Positions 1 to 4,865 of a stretch of DNA of 8,465 nucleotides are shown here, piece after piece. The notes under the pieces are model-generated. The model had not been told where the DNA came from. It made no database searches and was given only the letters and a program-made list of their open reading frames with translations. Position numbers and translations under genes: made by a program. Position 1 is the stretch's first letter, and the number at the start of each line of letters is the position of its first letter. This DNA comes from Aphodosoma sp045614825 (GTDB taxonomy: Bacteria; Bacteroidota; Bacteroidia; Bacteroidales; Paludibacteraceae), in the NCBI GenBank assembly GCA_045614825.1, contig JAZLDO010000144.1, forward strand, positions 1-8,465, in the 5' to 3' direction.

Positions 1-1
1 T

Positions 2-181
2 AAAGATGCATTTACGAATTGTTCATCACTAACATCTATAACCATTCTAAATCCAACTCCTCCACTCATAGAATCTGACTCATTTGACATAAAAGAAATA
101 AATGTACCTAAAGAGAGTTTAACTAAATACAAACGTTCAAAAATTTGGAAAAAAATTGCTAAATATACCCCTATTAATTAA
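2..181 (+). CDS. BspA-like leucine-rich-repeat protein, C-terminal fragment
   Basis: An open frame runs from the left window edge to TAA at 179-181 and gives 59 residues; the start lies outside the window. The fragment begins with the motif AFTNCSSLTSITI, which is the LRR_5 (BspA-like) repeat signature. It is followed by a proline-rich turn and a closing segment with VPKESLTKYKRSKIWKKI, the usual cap of Bacteroidales BspA-like proteins (consensus roughly VPxxSxxxYKxAxxWxxF). Such proteins are normally secreted or cell-surface proteins that bind host or matrix ligands. That is family knowledge; no ligand can be read here. The protein ends directly after the cap, and no C-terminal sorting domain follows. 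Low-GC codons dominate. Confidence is good for the family and low for any specific role. Confidence 0.8.
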   Translation, partial: KDAFTNCSSLTSITILNPTPPLIESDSFDIKEINVPKESLTKYKRSKIWKKIAKYTPIN

Positions 182-192
182 AAAAATAGAGT

Positions 193-200
193 TATCTTTG
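193..200 (+). promoter_or_regulatory. Bacteroidota -7 promoter element upstream of nth
   Basis: TATCTTTG matches the Bacteroides -7 consensus TAnnTTTG exactly and is followed by CAAAA. No convincing -33 TTTG or TTG is seen about 20 bp upstream. Transcription would begin near 205-208, at the base of the hairpin at 207-239, and would leave an nth leader of about 135 nt. Confidence 0.5.
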
Positions 201-206
201 CAAAAC

Positions 207-239
207 AAAATAATACACACTCACAGTGTGTATTATTTT
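207..239 (+). repeat. 15-bp perfect palindrome, first copy of twin hairpins
   Basis: Arms 207-221 (AAAATAATACACACT) and 225-239 are perfect reverse complements around the 3-nt loop CAC. The 20-nt core 215-234 recurs at 299-318. The hairpin lies just after the BspA-like gene and ends in four T, so it could be that gene's terminator. It also sits exactly where an nth transcript from the 193-200 promoter would start, so it could instead be a 5'-end stem-loop or a protein-binding palindrome. The sequence alone does not decide between these. Confidence 0.75.
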
Positions 240-298
240 GCCCTACCCTCAAGCAAGGTGCAAGCAAACTATGCCTTACGAAACAGTCATAACCCGAC

Positions 299-318
299 AC
301 ACACTCACAGTGTGTATT
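299..318 (+). repeat. Second copy of twin palindrome in the nth leader
   Basis: This is an exact 20-nt repeat of 215-234, starting 84 bp downstream of the first copy. The ACACACT arm (299-305) pairs with AGTGTGT (309-315) around CAC. The stem is only 7 bp because the outer AT arms of copy one are absent. It ends 24 bp before the nth ATG, within the presumed leader. Confidence 0.75.
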
Positions 319-342
319 TACATACAAAAACAACCTCAAATT

Positions 343-981
343 ATGACCCAAAAAGAACGATACAACGGCGTACTACAACACTTCATCGACACCAACGCTA
401 ACGACAAACCCGAACTCATCTATCGCGACGAATTTTCGCTCCTCGTTGCCGTCATCCTCAGCGCACAATGCACCGACAAACGGGTTAATATGGTTACACC
501 TGCCCTCATCGATGCCTACCCTACAGCCCAAACTATGGCAAATGCAACGATTGACGAAATATACAAATACATCAAATCTGTATCATACCCCAACGCCAAA
601 GCTCGCCACCTACAAGGCATGGCTCAGGCTCTTGTCGAACGCTTCAATGGCATAGTGCCCTCAACTACCGAAGAACTAACCACCCTGCCTGGCGTTGGTC
701 GCAAAACTGCTAATGTCATCACTGCCGTCTGTTTCGGACAACCCACCATGGCAGTAGATACCCACGTCTTCCGCGTAGCCAACCGCATCGGACTCACCAA
801 TAACAGCAAAACTCCTCTCGAAACCGAAAAAACTCTCATCCGCCATATCCCCCAAGACCTCGTTCCTCGCGCTCACCATTGGCTCATACTTCATGGTCGC
901 TATGTCTGCACTGCCCGTGCACCTAAATGCACTGAATGTGGTATAAACAAGTTTTGCAAATACTTTTCACAGCAAAAATAG
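343..981 (+). CDS. nth: Endonuclease III (DNA glycosylase / AP lyase)
   Basis: This base-excision-repair enzyme removes oxidised pyrimidines and nicks abasic sites. The product is 212 aa, against 211 in E. coli. The helix-hairpin-helix is LPGVGRKTANVI at 115-126, with catalytic lysine K121. The catalytic aspartate is D139 in AVDTHVF. The [4Fe-4S] cluster has the canonical C-X6-C-X2-C-X5-C spacing at C189, C196, C199 and C205, so the protein looks intact and active. The frame is open further upstream, with ATGs at 226 and 271. The ATG at 343 is chosen because family homology begins there (MTQKERY), and the upstream part merely translates the palindromic leader. There is no Shine-Dalgarno sequence, as is usual in this phylum. 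The gene stands alone between its own promoter and the trkH promoter. Confidence 0.95.
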   Translation: MTQKERYNGVLQHFIDTNANDKPELIYRDEFSLLVAVILSAQCTDKRVNMVTPALIDAYPTAQTMANATIDEIYKYIKSVSYPNAKARHLQGMAQALVERFNGIVPSTTEELTTLPGVGRKTANVITAVCFGQPTMAVDTHVFRVANRIGLTNNSKTPLETEKTLIRHIPQDLVPRAHHWLILHGRYVCTARAPKCTECGINKFCKYFSQQK

Positions 982-1001
982 GATTTATAAAATTATTTTT
1001 C

Positions 1002-1009
1002 TACCTTTG
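1002..1009 (+). promoter_or_regulatory. -7 promoter element upstream of trkH
   Basis: TACCTTTG is an exact match to TAnnTTTG and is followed by CAAAG, as in the nth promoter. No clear -33 element is present. The expected start is near 1015, giving a trkH leader of about 65 nt. This suggests that trkH-trkA is transcribed separately from nth. Confidence 0.55.
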
Positions 1010-1053
1010 CAAAGTAAAATCAATATAGTCAAAATCCAAAAGACAACTATTAA

Positions 1054-1067
1054 CCATTGACCGTTGA
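1054..1067 (+). repeat. Short heptad pair before trkH
   Basis: CCATTGA is followed directly by CCGTTGA, two 7-nt units with one substitution, 12 bp before the trkH start codon. Two units alone are weak evidence. It is listed because the same period-7 design occurs before trkA and rpe and inside trkH and trmN6. Confidence 0.35.
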
Positions 1068-1079
1068 CAATAAAACACC

Positions 1080-2945
1080 ATGAAAAAACGAATTATTGGC
1101 TTATATAAATCAATCATCATGCGATTGCAACTAACGCTATCGCCTATAATTGCGTGGTTTCTAAAGGCTATTTCTGTGGTCAATGCGCTAACTTCTATCG
1201 TTGTTATCGCCATTCTCATCTACGCTCTCGGCTTTCCTATTGCTTTCGACAAAGCTATTCCATTACCTCTATTTCTTTTTTCTTTCTACTTTTTCTTTTG
1301 CGAATACACATTCAATTTTATCAAACACATAAAATCGCATACAAAATCCACCAACACAAAATATAAAACCAAAAAACGAATTAACCCCATATTCGTTATT
1401 TTATATGGCATAATCATATCATTTTCAGTAATATGGCTACTGCCAACCGAATGGCTCGAAAAATATTGGTCTCTATTTAGCATCCTACGCCACAACTATC
1501 TGATGATAGTCATTGTAGCAATAGAAGCTATACTAAAACTATCGGCCGTAATAACACATTCATTATCAAGCAAAATATCACCAAGTTGGATTATGGTAGG
1601 AAGTTTTATGACTATGATTATAGCTGGTACTGGTCTACTACTTTTACCTCGTGCAACTGTCAACGGCATATCATTCTTCGATGCTCTATTCACTGCCACA
1701 AGTGCCGTATGCGTAACTGGTCTAACAACCATAGACGTAGCTACAACATTTACTACTACAGGACACATCATCATCCTATTTCTCATACAATTAGGTGGTA
1801 TCGGCATCATGACCTTCACCTCATTCTTCGGACTAATGTTTGCAGGTCGTCATCCATCGCAAAACAAAATGCTAATCAAAGACCTCATCGACCCCGACAA
1901 TAGCGTTTCACAGATATTCACCACTCTACGCAATATCATATTCATCACCATAGCAATCGAACTCCTTGGCGCACTCTTCATCTATGAAGCAATGGGCGAT
2001 TACACTCTATTTGGCGCATTCGTAGCCATATTCCACTCCATATCAGCATTTTGCAATGCAGGCTTCTCTACTCTCGAAACGGGATTATTCCACCCCGATT
2101 TCCGCAACAATTACCTATTATTAAACTCACTATCATGGTTAATCATTTTTGGCGGTATCGGCTTCCCTATCCTCTTTAACCTTTGGCAATGGATAAAAAA
2201 TAAAACACAAAAAATAATCTACAAACTACAAAAAAGGAATAACACTTCACTCCTAACTCCTAACTCCTCACTTCTAACCTCCAACACTGTTATCGCCTTA
2301 ATAATGACTATTATACTCGTTGCAGGTGGCACTATTCTGTTTTTCATAACAGAATATAATAGTGTATTGCGCGACGACACTACTTTCTTCGGAAAACTCT
2401 CTACATCATTCTTTCTTGCCACAGTGCCTCGTACCGCAGGATTCTCTTCTTTTAGTATGGGTGCATTAACCAACATTTCAGTAGTAATTATGATTATCTA
2501 CATGTGGATTGGCGGTTCACCAATGTCAACTGCTGGAGGTATCAAAACTACTACTTTTGCTATAGCTCTACTCAACGTAATCAACACACTTCGTGGTCGC
2601 GACCATATCGAAATTCGCCAACGCACCATTGCCAAACAATCTATCAATCGAGCATTTATCATCATATTTTCATCTCTCGTAGTCGTAGCGTTTGGAGTTG
2701 TCATTCTATCTATTTTCGAACCACAACTACCCACTCAATATGCTATTTTCGAGGTAGTTTCAGCATTCTCAACTGTTGGGTTATCTCTCAATCTCACCGC
2801 ATCATTATCTATTATAAGCAAAATCACAATACTCATCGTAATGTTTATCGGCCGTTTAGGCACAATCACTATACTCTCTTGTTTCATCTCCAACAAAGGA
2901 ACACAATTTTATCAATACCCAACGGAACACATTCCAATAAGTTAG
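1080..2945 (+). CDS. trkH: TrkH/KtrB-family potassium transporter, membrane subunit
   Basis: This is the inner-membrane channel-like subunit of a Trk/Ktr K+ uptake system, 621 aa. After a hydrophobic N-terminal region (about 20-160) the four selectivity-filter loops appear in order: SAVCVTGL (G214), SAFCNAGF (G328), VPRTAGF (G454) and SAFSTVGL (G567). Each carries the conserved filter glycine. The GGSPMSTAGGIKTTT motif at 478-491 is a TrkH hallmark. The partner is the RCK protein encoded at 3416-4105. Two oddities stand out. Residues 389-402 are encoded entirely by six heptad repeats placed in frame in a loop between membrane segments, after a KNKTQKIIYKLQKR stretch that is probably cytoplasmic. 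The stop codon TAG is supplied by the first heptad of the array that begins at 2941. ATG 1080 is preceded by a promoter and no other plausible start. Confidence 0.93.
   Translation: MKKRIIGLYKSIIMRLQLTLSPIIAWFLKAISVVNALTSIVVIAILIYALGFPIAFDKAIPLPLFLFSFYFFFCEYTFNFIKHIKSHTKSTNTKYKTKKRINPIFVILYGIIISFSVIWLLPTEWLEKYWSLFSILRHNYLMIVIVAIEAILKLSAVITHSLSSKISPSWIMVGSFMTMIIAGTGLLLLPRATVNGISFFDALFTATSAVCVTGLTTIDVATTFTTTGHIIILFLIQLGGIGIMTFTSFFGLMFAGRHPSQNKMLIKDLIDPDNSVSQIFTTLRNIIFITIAIELLGALFIYEAMGDYTLFGAFVAIFHSISAFCNAGFSTLETGLFHPDFRNNYLLLNSLSWLIIFGGIGFPILFNLWQWIKNKTQKIIYKLQKRNNTSLLTPNSSLLTSNTVIALIMTIILVAGGTILFFITEYNSVLRDDTTFFGKLSTSFFLATVPRTAGFSSFSMGALTNISVVIMIIYMWIGGSPMSTAGGIKTTTFAIALLNVINTLRGRDHIEIRQRTIAKQSINRAFIIIFSSLVVVAFGVVILSIFEPQLPTQYAIFEVVSAFSTVGLSLNLTASLSIISKITILIVMFIGRLGTITILSCFISNKGTQFYQYPTEHIPIS
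2244..2285 (+). repeat. Intragenic heptad array in trkH (TCCTAAC family)
   Basis: There are six period-7 units: ACTTCAC, TCCTAAC, TCCTAAC, TCCTCAC, TTCTAAC and CTCCAAC. They total 42 bp and match codons 389-402 exactly, so they add 14 residues (TSLLTPNSSLLTSN) without disturbing the frame. The same heptad occurs at 3374-3408 and 5743-5770, and inverted at 2941-2975. Confidence 0.85.
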
Positions 2946-2975
2946 GAGTGAGGAGTGAGGAGTTAGGAGTGAAAA
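2941..2975 (+). repeat. Heptad array GTTAGGA, left flank of the four-helix-bundle cassette
   Basis: The five units are GTTAGGA, GTGAGGA, GTGAGGA, GTTAGGA and a decayed GTGAAAA. They are the reverse complement of the array at 3374-3408. The trkH stop codon lies in the first unit (2943-2945). In RNA this arm could pair with the right array, leaving the small gene in the loop. Confidence 0.85.
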
Positions 2976-3023
2976 ATTATTTTATTTATTTTTAATTTAC
3001 TATTATATTTATTCCTTCATTAT

Positions 3024-3386
3024 ATGGCAAGAAGTATAGTTTTAGAAAAAAGTAAAGATTTTGCTATTAGAATAATTAATTTGTGCAAATTATTGCAAAA
3101 CGAAAGGAAAGAATTTATTATGACTAAGCAACTTATGCGTTCTGGAACGAGTATTGGTGCTAATATATCAGAAGCTGAATTTGCAATAAGCAAAAAAGAT
3201 TTTCATGCAAAAATGTACATTGCATTGAAAGAATCTGTTGAGACCGCATATTGGTTAGAACTATTAGTAAAAACGAATTATATATCTGAAAAAGAATACG
3301 AATCAATAAACAACGATTGTATAGAATTAAAAAAAATGCTCAGTAGCATAACAAAAACTACTAAAGCAACAACTTCTAACCCCTAA
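3024..3386 (+). CDS. Four-helix-bundle protein, 23S rRNA intervening-sequence (IVP/S23) family
   Basis: The 120-aa protein is of the PF05635/TIGR02436 type, a small helical bundle also structurally related to the Avd accessory protein of diversity-generating retroelements. Family signatures are present: ILEKSxDFAIRI-like helix 1 (5-17), KQLMRSGTSIGANISEA (35-51), KKDFHAKMYIALKESVETAYWLELL (57-81) and a final helix ending near ILSSI-type residues (105-110). The biochemical function is unknown for the family; members were first seen as ORFs inside intervening sequences of bacterial 23S rRNA. The gene is visibly AT-richer than trkH and trkA. It splits a normally tight trkH-trkA pair and lies between inverted heptad arrays. 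Its stop TAA (3384-3386) comes from the right array, and the last few residues (ATTSNP) run into repeat. No promoter motif is seen at 2976-3023, so read-through from trkH is likely. Confidence 0.88.
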   Translation: MARSIVLEKSKDFAIRIINLCKLLQNERKEFIMTKQLMRSGTSIGANISEAEFAISKKDFHAKMYIALKESVETAYWLELLVKTNYISEKEYESINNDCIELKKMLSSITKTTKATTSNP

Positions 3387-3408
3387 CTCCTAACTCCTAA
3401 CTCCTAAC
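3374..3408 (+). repeat. Heptad array TCCTAAC, right flank of the four-helix-bundle cassette
   Basis: The five units are TTCTAAC, CCCTAAC and three perfect TCCTAAC. They are followed by a degenerate TATAACT that runs into the trkA ATG at 3416. The array supplies the stop codon of the upstream gene and occupies the ribosome-binding region of trkA. It is the inverse of the array at 2941-2975. Confidence 0.88.
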
Positions 3409-3415
3409 TATAACT

Positions 3416-4105
3416 ATGAATTATCTAATAATCGGTTTAGGCAATTTTGGTGTAGCACTTGCTACACGTCTCACCGCTATGGGGCACGACGTCACAGGCG
3501 TTGATGCCGATATGCGTGTTGTAGAAGAATACAAATCGCAGATTACCACTACTATGTGCGTCAATATCATCGACCAAGTAGGTATTAAATCTCTACCGCT
3601 CGACGATACTGATGTCGTCATCGTATCGCTCGGTAATCACATAGGTGAATCGATTGTAATCGTATCACTCCTCAAACAAGCAGGCGTCAAACATATCGTG
3701 GCTCGTGCAGTCAACCCTATGCATCGTACTATATTAGAAACAATAGGAGTTGACGAAGTCATCGAACCCGAAAAAACTACTGCCGACATTTGGTCATACT
3801 CTGCCGAATCTGAAAAAATCAAAGGCATATACCTCATCGACCACGAACATCAAATCCTTGAATGTCAAATACCCGAAATCCTTAAAGGACAAAGTCTCTC
3901 TGAAGCTAATATAGAAGAGACATTTAACGTAAAACTCATCGCCGTAAAACACCGTCGCTCTAAATTCAACTTCCTCGGCTCTCGCGAATTAGAATACGAA
4001 GTCGTAAACACCACCGACGAACCCGACTATCGTTTCTCTGCCAACGATCACATAGTCATTTATGGATCTATTCGCGAACTCGACCGCTTCAAAAAACAAC
4101 TTTAA
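3416..4105 (+). CDS. trkA: TrkA/KtrA-family RCK regulatory subunit of the K+ transporter
   Basis: This cytoplasmic nucleotide-binding subunit gates the TrkH channel. At 229 aa it has a single RCK unit (KtrA-like size), where E. coli TrkA has two in tandem. The Rossmann fold opens with IIGLGNFG (5-12, GxGxxG). The acidic residue that ends strand 2, D30 in GVDAD, usually contacts the ribose. The RCK_N domain runs to about residue 130. An RCK_C domain (about 140-229) contains the typical GQSLSEANI and DHIVIYG segments. The gene follows trkH in the same direction but is displaced by the inserted four-helix-bundle cassette. Its start codon lies 7 bp after the last clear heptad, and no Shine-Dalgarno sequence is seen. 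Confidence 0.93.
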   Translation: MNYLIIGLGNFGVALATRLTAMGHDVTGVDADMRVVEEYKSQITTTMCVNIIDQVGIKSLPLDDTDVVIVSLGNHIGESIVIVSLLKQAGVKHIVARAVNPMHRTILETIGVDEVIEPEKTTADIWSYSAESEKIKGIYLIDHEHQILECQIPEILKGQSLSEANIEETFNVKLIAVKHRRSKFNFLGSRELEYEVVNTTDEPDYRFSANDHIVIYGSIRELDRFKKQL

Positions 4106-4117
4106 TTCTATATTATA

Positions 4118-4322
4118 TTTTAACACAAGTACATAATTTATTTATTGGACAAAATAGTTTGGTTGTTTTGTTTGCTTTATATGGGCTGAATTTGTTTTTT
4201 AAATACAATTACAGATAACATTTAGGGCTTGTACTTAAAAAGATTTTATCCTTACTAAAAATATTAACAAAGCGATTAATAATTTGTAAACCTATAAACA
4301 TAAAATATGTACTTATGTTTAA
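4118..4322 (+). mobile_element. MITE-like repeat, copy A
   Basis: This is a non-coding element of about 205 bp with imperfect terminal inverted repeats. The left end (4120-4135) carries AACACAAGTACATA; the right end (4306-4321), read on the other strand, carries AACATAAGTACATA. Copy B at 6430-6651 is the same element in opposite orientation. The two share an identical 17-mer (TTTATTTATTGGACAAA, 4137-4153) about 19 bp from one end, a GGCTTGTACTT block in the middle (4226-4236), and GTAAACCTAT plus TATGTACTTATGT near the other end. Similarity is about 85% by eye over the first 45-50 bp and patchier inside. No transposase is encoded. It fills the trkA-tadA gap and ends 10 bp before the tadA ATG. 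Confidence 0.7.
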
Positions 4323-4332
4323 ATAAAAAACT

Positions 4333-4767
4333 ATGTCTGACGAAAATTATATGAAAATGGCGCTTATCGAAGCGCAAGATGCCTATAGCAAAGGCGAAAT
4401 ACCTGTAGGTGCTGTGGTTGTATGGAACGGACGTATCATCGCTCGTGCCCACAACCTCACCGAAACCCTTCACGACGTAACTGCCCATGCCGAAATGCAA
4501 GCCATCACTGCTGCAGCCAATATCATGGGTGGTAAATACCTCAAGGACTGCACTCTCTACGTCACACTCGAACCTTGTATCATGTGTGCCGGAGCTTTAG
4601 GCTGGAGTCAAATATCACGCATCGTATATGGTGCATCCGACCCCAAACGTGGCTACTCAACCTTCTCACCTAATGCCCTACACCCAAAAACCGAAGTCGT
4701 ATCAGGCATCCTCGCCAACGAAGCCCTTGAACTAATGCAATCCTTCTTCGCCGCCCGTCGAAAATAG
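4333..4767 (+). CDS. tadA: tRNA-specific adenosine deaminase
   Basis: The enzyme deaminates A34 to inosine in the anticodon of tRNA-Arg(ACG), allowing wobble decoding. The product is 144 aa, the usual length. The zinc and catalytic motifs are both intact: HAE with H52 and E54 (zinc ligand and proton shuttle), and PCxxC with C82 and C85 (zinc ligands) in LEPCIMCAGAL. The RGYSTFSPN segment (106-114) lies where the family's substrate-binding loop is expected. The guanine deaminase GuaD is a distant relative, but the HAE spacing and the length favour TadA. The start follows directly after MITE-like copy A, so the promoter is either inside that element or further upstream. trmN6 follows on the same strand after 98 bp. 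Confidence 0.92.
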   Translation: MSDENYMKMALIEAQDAYSKGEIPVGAVVVWNGRIIARAHNLTETLHDVTAHAEMQAITAAANIMGGKYLKDCTLYVTLEPCIMCAGALGWSQISRIVYGASDPKRGYSTFSPNALHPKTEVVSGILANEALELMQSFFAARRK

Positions 4768-4807
4768 CATAACTTTTAACTTTAATTTTTATTTCAACAT
4801 AAATTTA

Positions 4808-4861
4808 CACTAATTAATCACTAATTAATAATTTACGATTAATTTATGATCATTTACGTTC
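4808..4861 (+). repeat. Degenerate AT-rich tandem repeats before trmN6
   Basis: The 11-mer CACTAATTAAT occurs twice back to back (4808-4818 and 4819-4829). It is followed by three related 10-11-mers that start ATTTACG, ATTTATG and ATTTACG at 4831, 4842 and 4852. The trmN6 start lies 4 bp further on. A shorter TAACTTT pair lies at 4770-4783. No promoter consensus is visible in the 4768-4865 gap. Confidence 0.5.
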
Positions 4862-4865
4862 ATAT

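Noticed and set aside
226..342. An upstream in-frame extension of nth (ATG at 226 or 271)
   Set aside because: The extra 24-39 residues translate the palindromic leader and have no family similarity. The 212-aa form from 343 matches endonuclease III length and N-terminus.
156..401. An 81-aa open frame spanning the nth leader
   Set aside because: It overlaps the BspA-like tail, both palindromes and the nth start. It has no recognisable domain, and its HTHSVY repeats simply translate the two palindrome copies.
2504..2995. A 163-aa open frame overlapping the trkH end
   Set aside because: It is an out-of-frame translation of trkH and of the heptad array. trkH has all four filter loops in its own frame.
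2244..3408. CRISPR array
   Set aside because: The repeat units are 7 bp with no unique spacers and no cas genes. This is tandem repetition, not repeat-spacer alternation.
2941..3408. Classic insertion sequence between trkH and trkA
   Set aside because: There is no transposase. The only gene is a four-helix-bundle protein, and the inverted flanks are tandem heptads rather than transposase-type terminal repeats.
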